A DNA stretch of 64,000 nt, taken from an uncultured Clostridia bacterium. Its GTDB lineage: Bacteria; Bacillota; Clostridia; Lachnospirales; Anaerotignaceae. A program made the translations under genes and the position numbers. The stretch is from positions 85,299-149,298 of the forward strand of contig CABSIK010000007.1 in assembly GCA_902477755.1 (NCBI GenBank), read 5' to 3'. The notes below the pieces were generated by a model. It was not told the DNA's origin and did not search any database. It saw only the letters and a list, made by a program, of their open reading frames with translations. This document shows, piece by piece, positions 23,316 through 32,093 of the stretch (position 1 is its first letter; the number at the start of each line of letters is the position of its first letter).

Positions 23316-24950
23316 TTACATTGTCTTAGGTTTATAAATCTTTCTTGCAACGAAGATCACAACAATCATAGATACGATTGCAATAGGCAGGTTAATGATC
23401 CAGTTCTGGATGATGGCTGTCAGCACATAGTTCACTGCGGAAACAGCCGCTACCATGATTGCGTAAGGCAGCTGTGTGGAAACGTGGTTGATGTGGTCAC
23501 ACTGTGCACCTGTGGACGCCATGATGGTGGTGTCGGAAATAGGAGAGCAGTGGTCGCCAGCAACAGCACCAGCCAATGTAGCCGCTACGGTGATAACCAT
23601 CAGTTCGCTGGTAGGGTCCAGAATAGGAACAACGATGGGCAGCAGAATACCGAATGTACCCCAAGATGTACCTGTGGAGAACGCCAAGAATACAGCGATC
23701 AGGAATACGATAACAGGCAGCATCACGTTCAGCACGCCTGTGCTGTTTTGCAGAATACCTGCAACGAATACGTCAGCACCCAGCAGACCTGTGATGCCGG
23801 ACAGTGTCCAAGCGAATGTCAGAATCAGGATCGCAGGTACCATTGCACGGAAACCTTCGGGCAGACATTCCATAAATTCATGGAATTTCAGCACACGACG
23901 AGGGATGTACATAATGAATGTGAGGATCAGTGCTGCGATGGAGCCAAGTGCCAGAGCGATGGAAGCGTCACAGCCTGCAAAAGCGTCTACGAAAGGTACG
24001 CCGTCGAAGAAGCCGCCGGTATAGATCATACCGATGACACAGCAGATGATCAGCATGATAACAGGCAGTACCAGGTCAATTACGCCGCCTTTGCCAGTTA
24101 CCTGTGTATCAGCCGCATTTTCAAAAGGTCTTGCGTCTGTTGTGAACAGGTCGTTTCTCACCTGTGCGTTATGTTCGTGTGTGTACATAGGACCAAAGTC
24201 AAAGTTCAGCAGTGTCAGTGTGATCATGGTGACGATGGTCAACAGTGCATAGAAGTTATAAGGAATGGCACGGATGAACAGTTCCAGACCGTTATAGCCT
24301 TCTACAACGCCGGATACGGCTGCTGCCCAGGAAGAAATGGGTGCGATGATGCAGACAGGCGCTGCTGTTGCGTCGATGATATAAGCCAGTTTCGCACGGG
24401 AAACATTGTGTGTGTCTGTTACAGGACGCATAACGCTGCCCACTGTCAGACAGTTGAAGTAGTCGTCTACGAATACCAGAACGCCCAGCAGGAATGTGGA
24501 AAGCAGAGCGCCTTTTCTTGTTTTGATAACGGAAGAAGCCCATTTGCCGTAAGCGGCAGAACCGCCGGCTTTGTTCATGAGGGCAACCAGAACACCCAGT
24601 ACAACCAGGAAGATCAGGATACCGCCGTTATAGCTGTCTGCCACGTTGGAGAGCAGACCGCCGCTGGTCTTATTTGTGACCATAACGATGAAAGCTTCTT
24701 TGATATTAAAGTTAGTGTAGAACAGTGCACCAGTCACGATACCTACAAACAGGGAGGAAAAAACTTCCTTTGTGATCAGTGCCAGAATGATTGCAACCAG
24801 TGGAGGTACCAGAGACCAGAAGGTTGCGTACATGTTGCTTGTGATTTCCACAGCTTCTTCTTCCGCGCCGAATGCAGTCACGGTAAAGAGCAGCAGAACA
24901 GCTGAGCAAACCAAGAAGGTTTTCAGCCAATTGGATCTTTTTTGAAACAT
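23316..24950 (-). CDS. NhaC-family transporter, probable lysine transporter
   Basis: A 544-residue NhaC-type membrane protein with an N-terminal hydrophobic segment (WLKTFLVCSAVLLLFTVTAFGAEEEA, possibly a cleaved signal) and about 11 further helices. Family stretches include FVDDYFNCLTVGSVMRPVTDTHNVSRAKLAYIIDATAAPVCIIAPISSWAA and STGTSWGTFGILLPIVVPI with GDHCSPISDTTIMAS. NhaC proteins are annotated as Na+/H+ antiporters. A lysine riboswitch lies in its leader, however, and comparative work on the lysine regulon assigned L-box-linked NhaC proteins (named LysW) to lysine uptake, so lysine is the likely substrate. Intact, with a good ribosome-binding site. Confidence 0.88.
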   Translation of the reverse strand: MFQKRSNWLKTFLVCSAVLLLFTVTAFGAEEEAVEITSNMYATFWSLVPPLVAIILALITKEVFSSLFVGIVTGALFYTNFNIKEAFIVMVTNKTSGGLLSNVADSYNGGILIFLVVLGVLVALMNKAGGSAAYGKWASSVIKTRKGALLSTFLLGVLVFVDDYFNCLTVGSVMRPVTDTHNVSRAKLAYIIDATAAPVCIIAPISSWAAAVSGVVEGYNGLELFIRAIPYNFYALLTIVTMITLTLLNFDFGPMYTHEHNAQVRNDLFTTDARPFENAADTQVTGKGGVIDLVLPVIMLIICCVIGMIYTGGFFDGVPFVDAFAGCDASIALALGSIAALILTFIMYIPRRVLKFHEFMECLPEGFRAMVPAILILTFAWTLSGITGLLGADVFVAGILQNSTGVLNVMLPVIVFLIAVFLAFSTGTSWGTFGILLPIVVPILDPTSELMVITVAATLAGAVAGDHCSPISDTTIMASTGAQCDHINHVSTQLPYAIMVAAVSAVNYVLTAIIQNWIINLPIAIVSMIVVIFVARKIYKPKTM

Positions 24951-24997
24951 ACCCCTTTACTCCTCTCAAAAACATTACATTTATGATTGCGCCCCTT

Positions 24998-25038
24998 GTG
25001 TGTTCACACCGGTGTATTCACACTGGTGTATTCACAAA
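24998..25038. repeat. Triple direct repeat in the leader
   Basis: Three tandem copies of a roughly 14-base unit of the form GGTGTATTCACAC lie between the riboswitch terminator and the gene. Each is itself nearly palindromic (GTGT...ACAC). Confidence 0.6.
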
Positions 25039-25064
25039 GGCTGAAAAACAGCTTGCGGAGGCAA

Positions 25065-25095
25065 TAAAAAAAGCCCGTGGCACACGCACAGGCTC
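25065..25095 (-). terminator. Regulated terminator of the lysine leader
   Basis: On the minus strand AGCCTGTG and CACGGGCT pair and are followed by T7, between the lysine riboswitch and the transporter gene; expected to form when lysine is bound. Confidence 0.75.
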
Positions 25096-25145
25096 CGCTT
25101 TTTTTCGCAGGAACAGCACACCCCAAAAAGGGGGTATACTTTTTT

Positions 25146-25307
25146 GATAGCGCTCCACAAAAGTGACAGTCCGCCGCATATTCTGCTGCGTCCCAGCCCG
25201 GAGCCATCGGACCTGCTCCCAAGCTTCGGCGGATTCCCCTTTCGCCCCTTCTGCCGTCCAGCATTTCTTCCAAAGGGTTACTGATGGTTTCCGCACCTCT
25301 ATCTGTT
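25146..25307 (-). ncRNA. Lysine riboswitch (L-box)
   Basis: On the minus strand the conserved pieces appear in order: GATAGAGGTGCGG, then GGGGCGAAAGGGGAATCCGC with CGAAG, then GGCTGGG, then GGACTGTCACTTTTGTGGAG, and the closing GCGCTATC that pairs with the start. This is the five-helix lysine riboswitch pattern. Confidence 0.9.
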
Positions 25308-25545
25308 TTATTATCTGTCCGCCAGCTTAGCAGACATCATCTACATCATTCATACCATATCCCACATACAAAGTCAAGCCTTTCTCCTAAAAAAGGATGT
25401 TTTCTCCTGTTTTTTCCTATTTTTCCATTGTTTTTTTGACAGACATGTTTTTTTCATACCATTTTACTTTTCATCTGCGCCAAAAACTGTTATGATAAAT
25501 AGGCAGAAAAAATAATTATGAAAAACAGAAAGGACGGCGATACCT

Positions 25546-26265
25546 ATGGCAACTGCTCATATTGCAGCCGAAAAAGGCGCATTCGCAAAAACCGTGCTGA
25601 TGCCCGGCGATCCCCTGCGCTCTAAATTCATTGCGGAAACATTCCTGGAAAACCCTGTACTTGTAAACGATGTACGCGGTGTTCAGGGCTACACTGGCAC
25701 ATACAAAGGCGTACCCGTATCCGTAATGGCAAGCGGCATGGGCATTCCCTCCATCGGCATTTACAGCTATGAACTTTACAGCTTCTTTGGCGTGGAAAAT
25801 ATCATCCGCATCGGCTCTGCCGGCGCCATCAGCGACAAACTGCAGCTGCGTGACATTGTGGCAGGCATGTCCTCCCACACCAATTCCAACTTTGCCGCAC
25901 AGTACAACCTGCCCGGCAATTTCGCACCCACCGCAGACTACACACTGCTTTCCACAGCAGTGGAATCCGCAAAGGATCTGGGTCTGGATCTGAAAGTAGG
26001 CTCTCTGCTTTCTTCTGACACATTCTATGATGACGACGAAGAAGCTCTGCACAAATGGGCAAAAATGGGCGCTCTGGCAGTAGAAATGGAATCCGCAGGC
26101 CTGTACATGAACGCGGCTCGTCTGGGCAAACGCGCTCTGGCAATGGTAACCATTTCCGATATGCCTTTCACTGGCGAAGCAACCACACCGGAAGAACGCC
26201 AGAACACATTCACACAGATGATGGAAATCGCGCTGGAAACAGCGATCCGCATGGACAAGCTGTAA
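25546..26265 (+). CDS. deoD: Purine-nucleoside phosphorylase, DeoD type
   Basis: A 239-residue trimer-of-dimers type phosphorylase that splits purine nucleosides to base and ribose-1-phosphate. MPGDPLRSKFIAE near 19 (phosphate site), SGMGIPSIGIYSYEL near 65, RIGSAGAI near 87, and GALAVEMESAGLYMNAA near 175 (Glu and Met for the ribose) with SDMPFTGEATTPEERQ near 203 are all in place. It stands alone, with a TATGAT -10 box about 45 bases upstream and AGAAAGGA as ribosome-binding site. The acidic active-site residue is Asp in ISDMP. Confidence 0.95.
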   Translation: MATAHIAAEKGAFAKTVLMPGDPLRSKFIAETFLENPVLVNDVRGVQGYTGTYKGVPVSVMASGMGIPSIGIYSYELYSFFGVENIIRIGSAGAISDKLQLRDIVAGMSSHTNSNFAAQYNLPGNFAPTADYTLLSTAVESAKDLGLDLKVGSLLSSDTFYDDDEEALHKWAKMGALAVEMESAGLYMNAARLGKRALAMVTISDMPFTGEATTPEERQNTFTQMMEIALETAIRMDKL

Positions 26266-26317
26266 TACCGCAAGATTGACATTTGACAACACAAAAGCCT
26301 GTATGCCGGCTCAGCTT

Positions 26318-26545
26318 GTCAAAAAATGAGATTTTACACTTTTGCAAGGACGCGGAAGGGCTTGGGAAACAAAGCGTTTCCCAACTAAGATCCGCAGTCG
26401 GCATTCACTTCCGACGAGGAAAAGGCGAAGTTTCAAGGCTATTTGCCAATGGAACTTCGCCTTTATACTTCTGTCTATTCGTCAAAGGCTTGAATGAAAT
26501 GAGCCTTTGACGACAGGGTGTCGACTTTTTCGACACCCTGAAAGT
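26318..26545. repeat. Repeat family A, copy 4
   Basis: Inverted relative to copies 2 and 3: GACGCGGAAGGGCTTGGGAA, GATCCGCAGTCGGCATTCAC, TTCCGACGAGGAAAAGG, TTTCAAGGCT, GTCTATTCGTCAAAGGCTTG, and the end hairpin CAGGGTGTCGAC-TTT-TTCGACACCCTG. It ends about 67 bases before the next gene. Confidence 0.8.
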
Positions 26546-26611
26546 ACAGGCTTTTTTCAAAAACCAATGCCTTTTTCGGGGACAGGCATCAAAAAGAAAG
26601 GGGCTTTTTGT

Positions 26612-27253
26612 ATGTTCAGACAGATTCACACCAACGGCATTTATAATCTGTATCTGCTGGAGGGCAGCAGCCAGTGGTATTGGGGCATGGACTGCACCGG
26701 CGGTGACCTTTACGAGGCGGAGGAGCTTTTTACGGACGGCCATCAAGTTGACCGGACACGGCTCATCTTTATCCATCACCCTGACGGAAAAGTGGTGGAG
26801 CCCATTCCAGCCAAAAAAGGACAGTATTTTGGCCGCCCTTTGTTTTATGAAAACAAAATCATCCTTCTTGCAGCAGATTTTCCGGAAAAACAGCTGCGCA
26901 TCCTTTCCTATAACCCAGAAACAGAAGCTGTGTCCCCCCTTGCCGCACTGCCCCGTTCCATCACAGAGGATTGCTACAATTTACAATTAAAGCTTTCCCC
27001 TTTGATGCTGGTGCGGCAGGGACAGGAAAACAATTTGGAAATCCTCTGGCCCGTGCAGAAAACATATGCCATGGATTTACGGGAATCCTTCCGGTTCCGT
27101 TACAGAGACGAGCTGTATTTTGAAACATGGTATGAAGACCCGGATTACCGGGACGAAATCGTCGTGCGGGATTTTCATACAGGCAATGTCCTGCGGCGCC
27201 TTCCTGGCGTTCTCATGACCACCCCAGACGGGCAGGCATGGATGTTAGATTAA
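26612..27253 (+). CDS. Hypothetical protein
   Basis: A 213-residue soluble protein starting MFRQIHTNGIYNLYLLEGSSQWYWGMDCTGG and ending in a run with LPGVLMTTPDGQAWMLD. It has regular beta-strand-like segments (LIFIHHPDGKVVEPI, IILLAADFPEKQLRILSYNPE), suggesting a small beta-propeller-like or beta-sandwich fold. No motif is recognised. The ATG at 26612 follows GAAAGGGG; the frame is open further upstream into the repeat, which is not coding. Ends at an intrinsic terminator. Confidence 0.65.
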   Translation: MFRQIHTNGIYNLYLLEGSSQWYWGMDCTGGDLYEAEELFTDGHQVDRTRLIFIHHPDGKVVEPIPAKKGQYFGRPLFYENKIILLAADFPEKQLRILSYNPETEAVSPLAALPRSITEDCYNLQLKLSPLMLVRQGQENNLEILWPVQKTYAMDLRESFRFRYRDELYFETWYEDPDYRDEIVVRDFHTGNVLRRLPGVLMTTPDGQAWMLD

Positions 27254-27263
27254 AAAGAAAAAA

Positions 27264-27299
27264 CCTGTGTTCATCAAAACACAGGTTCTTTCTTTTTAG
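27264..27299. terminator. Intrinsic terminator between convergent genes
   Basis: AACCTGTGTT-CATCA-AAACACAGGTT followed by CTTTCTTTTT; A-rich on the other side so it may serve both strands. Confidence 0.8.
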
Positions 27300-27308
27300 G
27301 AATCATAA

Positions 27309-27884
27309 TCAGTTTTCATAAGCTAATATATGGAAAGCGCGGGATACTGCCACGCCTGCCTCCGCTGTTTTGTTCCGGCGCAGCAGACAGAAGGAAGTCT
27401 GCCGTTCCGCTGCCAGAAACATCCAGTACCCAATGAGGGCACCCAATGTGTTCATAAGCAGGTCATCCACGTCTGTGGTTCTGCCGCAGAACATCTGCAA
27501 TACTTCAATGGCAAAAGATGTGCCGAAGCCAAAGAGCAGCACATGGTTTTCTGTGCGGTACTGCTTCCACAGCAGGGGCACCAGAAAGCCCATGGGCACA
27601 AACAGGAAAAAGTTCAGCAAATACTGCATGGGACATGCGAAAATATCAATAAACAATGCAAAATTGAAGTACGGCGCAAACACCGGTTTCATAAACAGCA
27701 GCCGGAACACGCCCGTCACTGCCACAAGGCCTGCCACATAAAAGGCAAAAAGCCATAAACCAATCCGATGGGTCTTGGGAGTATATTTTCCCGCGAATAC
27801 CGTCTGCCACATCCACAGCACCGGCACCATAAACGAAAAAATCCAGATACTTTCCCAAACCATACGATACATCCAACCAATCAC
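27309..27884 (-). CDS. VanZ-family membrane protein
   Basis: A 191-residue membrane protein with five or six helices. PMQYLLNFFLFVPMGFLVPLLW near 85-105 and SFAIEVLQMFCGRTTDVDDLLMNTLGALIGYWMF near 125-160 are the VanZ-like signature, with the conserved EhLQ and DxxDllxNtlG. VanZ gives low-level teicoplanin resistance in Enterococcus, but most relatives have unknown roles at the cell surface. The GTG at 27884 is chosen because AAAGGGGGA lies 6 bases upstream; a TTG at 27911 is open but lacks a site. Confidence 0.82.
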   Translation of the reverse strand: MIGWMYRMVWESIWIFSFMVPVLWMWQTVFAGKYTPKTHRIGLWLFAFYVAGLVAVTGVFRLLFMKPVFAPYFNFALFIDIFACPMQYLLNFFLFVPMGFLVPLLWKQYRTENHVLLFGFGTSFAIEVLQMFCGRTTDVDDLLMNTLGALIGYWMFLAAERQTSFCLLRRNKTAEAGVAVSRAFHILAYEN

Positions 27885-28044
27885 GGGTACTCCCCCTTTC
27901 TCGTTTTTCAATCTTCATCTAGGATACATCATAAATATTAAGTTTTTTTGTAGAAAACCTTCCAAATTCCTGAAAAAACCTATAAAAACATCTTAAATCC
28001 TATACAAAATCCTTTGTTTCTCCCATTTTTCCGCCATTGCCGTA

Positions 28045-28074
28045 TTGACAAAAGTTCGTTCTTCTTGGTAAAAT
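28045..28074 (+). promoter_or_regulatory. Promoter of the CofE-like gene
   Basis: TTGACA (28045-28050) and TAAAAT (28069-28074) with an 18-base spacer, starting a leader of about 175 bases. Confidence 0.65.
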
Positions 28075-28081
28075 AACTTGT

Positions 28082-28180
28082 CGGTGATTGAAAAAAATCA
28101 AGATTCACCCACTTTATGCATCAAATTTGTCATTCAATCCCGTCAAGGGGATTGCTGTAAGCAAAATTTGATGTTTTTTT
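28082..28180 (+). ncRNA. Structured leader with intrinsic terminator (possible riboswitch)
   Basis: A first stem (GGTGATTG ... CAAGATTCACC, about 28083-28109) is followed by a long terminator hairpin in which CATCAAATTT (28119-28128) pairs with AAATTTGATG (28164-28173), with an inner CAATCCC/GGGGATTG stem, and T7. The arrangement, well upstream of the gene, is that of a transcription-attenuation leader. I cannot match it to a known riboswitch class. Confidence 0.55.
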
Positions 28181-28255
28181 ATTGCCAAATTACAGGTTTA
28201 CCTGTTTTTGATCCCAAATGATTTTAATATGAAAGTAAGTAGGAGGTATTTCATT

Positions 28256-29437
28256 ATGGCAGGTACTATTTCCAGAGGTATTAAGGCACCTATCATCAGA
28301 CAGGGCGATGATATTGTAAAAATCGTTGCGGACTCCGTTCTGACAGCAGCACAGGAAGACGGCTTCCAGCTTCATGAAAAAGACGTGATCTGTGTTACAG
28401 AAGCAGTTGTTGCAAGAGCTGACGGCAACTACGCTTCCACAACAGATATCGCAGAAGACGTAAAAGCAAAACTGGGCGGCGAAACCATTGGTGTGGTATT
28501 CCCCATCCTGAGCAGAAACCGTTTCGCTATCTGCCTGCGCGGTATTGCAAAAGGCGCGAAAAAAGTTGTGCTGATGCTGAGCTATCCTTCCGACGAAGTG
28601 GGCAACCACCTCTTCGACATGGATCTGCTGGATGACAGCGGCGTAAATCCTTACACAGACGTGCTGACACTGGAAGACTACCGCCGTATTTTCGGTTATA
28701 TTAAACACCCCTTCACAGGCGTGGACTATGTTGAATACTATGCTGACCTGATCAAAGAAGAAGGCGCAGAAGCAGAAATCGTATTCGCAAACCATCCCGA
28801 AGCAATCGTGAAATTCACAAAGAATGTACTGTGCTGTGATATCCACACAAGAGCACGTTCCAAACGTCGTATTCTGGCAGCAGGCGGCGAAAAAGTCCTG
28901 ACACTGGACGAAATCCTGAACGCTCCTGTAAACGGCAGCGGCTTCAACCCTCAGTATGGTCTGCTGGGCTCCAACAAAGCTACAGAAGAAACCGTAAAAC
29001 TGTTCCCCAAAAACGCACAGGAAGTTGCTGAAAACATCCAGAAAGAAATCATTGCACGCACTGGCGTAAAAGTAGAAGCGATGATCTACGGCGACGGCGC
29101 ATTCAAAGATCCCGTTGGCAAGATCTGGGAACTGGCTGACCCCGTTGTTGGCGCTGGTTTCACAGAAGGTCTGAACGGTCTGCCCAACGAAGTAAAACTG
29201 AAATATCTGGCAGACAACGACTTTGCTGATCTGTCCGGCGAAGCACTGGCAGACGCTATCCGTCAGCGCATCAAAGAAAAAGACGCTGACCTGAAAGGTA
29301 ACATGGTTTCCGAAGGCACCACACCTCGTCGTCTGACAGACCTGATCGGTTCCCTGTGCGACCTGACCAGCGGCAGCGGTGACAAAGGTACACCTATCGT
29401 TCTGGTTCAGAACTACTTCAACAACTACGCAAACTAA
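28256..29437 (+). CDS. CofE-like glutamate ligase family protein (coenzyme F420-0:L-glutamate ligase fold)
   Basis: A 393-residue protein of the F420 gamma-glutamyl ligase family (PF01996). Typical parts are DVICVTEAVVARADGNYAS near 45-60, GVVFPILSRNRFAICLRGIAKGAKKVVLMLSYPSDEVGN near 80-120, MIYGDGAFKDPVGKIWELADPVV near 280, and the C-terminal VSEGTTPRRLTDLIGSLCDLTSGSGDKGTPIVLVQNYF. Clostridia are not known to make F420, so the real substrate is unknown. AGGAGG precedes the ATG. Codon use (many GCA, AAA, CTG, GTA) suggests high expression. The attenuator-like leader implies metabolite control. Confidence 0.85.
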   Translation: MAGTISRGIKAPIIRQGDDIVKIVADSVLTAAQEDGFQLHEKDVICVTEAVVARADGNYASTTDIAEDVKAKLGGETIGVVFPILSRNRFAICLRGIAKGAKKVVLMLSYPSDEVGNHLFDMDLLDDSGVNPYTDVLTLEDYRRIFGYIKHPFTGVDYVEYYADLIKEEGAEAEIVFANHPEAIVKFTKNVLCCDIHTRARSKRRILAAGGEKVLTLDEILNAPVNGSGFNPQYGLLGSNKATEETVKLFPKNAQEVAENIQKEIIARTGVKVEAMIYGDGAFKDPVGKIWELADPVVGAGFTEGLNGLPNEVKLKYLADNDFADLSGEALADAIRQRIKEKDADLKGNMVSEGTTPRRLTDLIGSLCDLTSGSGDKGTPIVLVQNYFNNYAN

Positions 29438-29453
29438 TCAACTGAGCAGATAC

Positions 29454-29492
29454 AAAAAGCCTGATTTTGCGAAAAATCAGGCTTTTTTCTAC
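29454..29492 (+). terminator. Intrinsic terminator
   Basis: AAAAAGCCTGATTTT-GCG-AAAAATCAGGCTTTTTT, between the CofE-like gene and the methyltransferase gene. Confidence 0.85.
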
Positions 29493-29512
29493 ATTGAGAA
29501 AGGAGTTTTTCC

Positions 29513-30715
29513 ATGTCTTATCCCTCCATTACACTGAAAAAAGGCGAAGGCCGCACCCTGAAGTCCGGCGGACTGTGGGTGTTCGACAACGAAATCGCCG
29601 CTGTTTCCCCTGATGTGGTCAACGGGGAAATGGTTTCTGTGCTGGATTTTGACGGCTACCCCATGGGTGTTGGTTTTTACAACCATCATTCCAAAATCAC
29701 CGTTCGTATGATGAGCCGCCACGCTGACACCGTCATTGACGAGGCGTTCCTCCGCCGTCGGGTAGAGGACGCATGGTATTACCGCAAAAAAACCGTTGAT
29801 ACTTCCTCCTGCCGTGTGATTTTCGGGGAAGCGGACTACCTGCCCGGTCTGGTGGTAGATAAATTCTCTGACGTACTGGTGGTACAGTCTTTGGCGCTGG
29901 GCATCGACCGTCTGAAAGAAACCATCGTCCGCCTGCTTCTGGAAACACTGGCAAAAGACGGCATCAACATCCGCGGCGTATACGAACGCAGTGACGCTAA
30001 AGTTCGTTTGCAGGAAGGCATGGAACGAGAAAAAGGCTTCCTGTCCGCACCTTTTGACACCAAAGTGGAAATCGTGGAAAACGGCGTACATTATATGGTA
30101 GATGTGGAAGATGGTCAGAAAACAGGCTTCTTCTTAGACCAGAAATACAACCGCCTTGCCATCCAGAAACTGTGCAAAGGTGCAAAGGTGCTGGACTGCT
30201 TCACCCATACAGGCTCTTTTGCTCTGAACGCAGGTATCGCCGGCGCAGAAAGCGTACTGGGTGTAGACGCATCCCAGCTGGCAGTGGATCAGGCAACAGA
30301 AAATGCTAAGCTCAACGGACTGGAAAACACCGTACGCTTCCAGTGCTGTGACGTATTCTCTCTCCTGCCAGAACTGGAAGAAAAAGGTGAGAAATTCGAC
30401 GTCATCATTCTTGACCCTCCTGCTTTCACAAAGTCCAGAAGCTCCGTGAAAAACGCCACCAAAGGCTATCGGGAAATCAACCTGCGTGCCATGAAACTGC
30501 TGAAAGACGGCGGTTTTCTGGCAACATGCTCCTGCTCTCACTTCATGACATATGAGCTGTTCACCCAGACCATTGGGCAGGCGGCAAAGAATGTTCATAA
30601 ACGCCTGCGTCAGGTGGAATACCGTACCCAGTCCCCTGACCATCCTATTTTGTGGGCGGCGGATGAGTCTTATTATTTGAAGTTCTATATCTTCCAAGTA
30701 ACTAATCAATATTGA
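29513..30715 (+). CDS. Class I rRNA large-subunit methyltransferase (RlmI-like) with PUA domain
   Basis: A 400-residue SAM-dependent enzyme. Residues 1-80 form a PUA-like RNA-binding domain (LKSGGLWVFDNEIAAVSPDVVNGEMVSVLD), a central region has YLPGLVVDKFSDVLVVQ, and the Rossmann domain has KVLDCFTHTGSFALNAGIAGAESVLGVD near 220. DVIILDPPAFTKSR near 296 is the m5C-type catalytic loop. SCSHF near 342 supplies the second cysteine-containing loop region. This matches RlmI/YwbD-like proteins that make 5-methylcytosine in 23S rRNA; the exact target base is inferred. Followed by a terminator and then the integrated element. Confidence 0.88.
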   Translation: MSYPSITLKKGEGRTLKSGGLWVFDNEIAAVSPDVVNGEMVSVLDFDGYPMGVGFYNHHSKITVRMMSRHADTVIDEAFLRRRVEDAWYYRKKTVDTSSCRVIFGEADYLPGLVVDKFSDVLVVQSLALGIDRLKETIVRLLLETLAKDGINIRGVYERSDAKVRLQEGMEREKGFLSAPFDTKVEIVENGVHYMVDVEDGQKTGFFLDQKYNRLAIQKLCKGAKVLDCFTHTGSFALNAGIAGAESVLGVDASQLAVDQATENAKLNGLENTVRFQCCDVFSLLPELEEKGEKFDVIILDPPAFTKSRSSVKNATKGYREINLRAMKLLKDGGFLATCSCSHFMTYELFTQTIGQAAKNVHKRLRQVEYRTQSPDHPILWAADESYYLKFYIFQVTNQY

Positions 30716-30731
30716 TTTATACGTTATCATA

Positions 30732-30756
30732 AACCCCGATTTTTCGGGGTTTTTTC
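30732..30756 (+). terminator. Intrinsic terminator
   Basis: AACCCCGA-TTT-TTCGGGGTTTTTT, 17 bases after the methyltransferase gene. Confidence 0.85.
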
Positions 30757-30805
30757 ATTTCACCTTTGCATATCTTCTCATAAATTATCATGGACAAAAA
30801 TAAAA

Positions 30806-30839
30806 ATAATGGACAAATAATGGACAGATAATGGACAAG
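30806..30839. repeat. Left attachment site
   Basis: Contains the 21-base repeat also found at the right end, followed by a further ATAATGGACAA unit (30829-30839); a related CATGGACAAA lies at about 30790. The iterated ATGGACA motif may be the integrase arm or core site. Confidence 0.75.
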
Positions 30840-31405
30840 AGATATTATGACAAGCTGCTTATATTTCCGCTTCCTTCGCCGCTTCTTTTGCAGCCATTTC
30901 TTAACACAATACACCTTTATTTCCTGTATACCTTCACCCATATATAGGTGTCTTTTCTGCTCATTAAGCTACCCCATAGATGCTATTTTTCCACACCATA
31001 TCCCCTATATTTTTTATAGGTATCTTCTGCAAATTCTGAACATATAACGGCTCATATCTTGCTATCATTTTCCCCTTTTGTCTGTATACGACTTGACGTA
31101 TAAGCGCCCTTTTTTATATGTCAAAACATCCTTTTTGGCGTGCCAAAACGCCTTACCCCCATTTGGCACGCCTTTGGCATTTTTTGATATGCTGAAAATC
31201 TTGATAACTCAATGTTTTTACGGAAAATTTATGTTTTCCAAAAATCCACCTATAAAAAAGTGGGGTTCTAAGTCAAATTTTTTTACTGATTATTTTATAT
31301 GGCTATATCATAATTTTTCTTTGCCGTGTCCGTGCTATATTCTCTGCACACTTTTTCTTTCATCGAAATGAATTTTGGAAGCAGTATCAGCCCCTAAACA
31401 TCAAG
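30840..31405. other. Non-coding left end of the element, with a long hairpin
   Basis: No frame with a ribosome-binding site is seen in this pyrimidine- and AT-rich stretch. A perfect 11-base stem (GGCGTGCCAAA 31137-31147, TTTGGCACGCC 31162-31172) is flanked by a T run at 31180, so it could be a terminator or a single-strand origin type hairpin. Confidence 0.5.
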
Positions 31406-31910
31406 CATGATTTCTTTTGCCGGATCAGATTTCTTTTTTAATAACAACGGCTTCCTTTTCCATTCTCTTTTCTTTCTTCAGAACAGATTTCTTTTGCAAA
31501 AATTCCGCTGCCAGCTCCCAGCATCATTTCTTTTGCCGAATCAGATTTCTTTTTCAAAAGCAGCGGCTTCCTTTTCCATTCTCTTTTCTTTCTTCAGAAC
31601 AGATTTCTTTTTCCCCATCAGATTTCTTACCGCAAAACTCCCCCTCTGCTTCCCATGACCTTTTCTTTCTTCCCATCAGATTTCTTTTCCCAGGTCAGAT
31701 TCCCTTTTGCAAATTTGCGGCTCTCTTTTACAGTATGATTTCTTTTCTCCATTCAGATTTCTTTTCCCAGATCAGATTCCTTTTTGCAAATTGGAGGCTC
31801 TCTTTTGCAGTATGATTTCTTTTCCCCCGTCAGATTTCTTACCGTAAAACTCCCCCTCCGCTTCCCATGACCTTTTCTTTTTCCCGATCAGGTTTCTTTT
31901 CCGCAATCGG
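31406..31910. repeat. Array of degenerate CAGATTTCTTTT repeats
   Basis: About 11 copies of CAGATTTCTT or close variants (CAGATTCCTTTT, CAGGTTTCTTTT) plus 4 of ATGATTTCTTTT are spaced irregularly at 20-60 bases over 500 bases. Longer sub-repeats (GCTTCCTTTTCCATTCTC and GCAAAACTCCCCCTC) occur twice. All frames are interrupted, so it is not a coding repeat. Confidence 0.7.
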
Positions 31911-32093
31911 TTGCGGTTTTGCCCTCTGGGCAATCTTCGCCGCTTCGTCTGACCTGCTGCCGGAAGCGGCACCGGCAGGCAGACAGGCGGCGGCATATCT
32001 CCATTGCATTTTCCAGACAAACAAAAAGCCACTCTCACTTTCTCCACAAGTGGGGAAAAGCGGAAGCGGCTTCTTTTCATTGATAAAAAATGA

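Noticed and set aside
23292..24905. A 537-codon plus-strand frame opposite the NhaC-type gene
   Set aside because: Cys-, His- and Gln-rich nonsense typical of the antisense of a membrane protein gene; the minus-strand protein is clearly real.
30717..31371. Short frames at the left end of the element
   Set aside because: They cover the methyltransferase terminator or pyrimidine-rich DNA and lack ribosome-binding sites.
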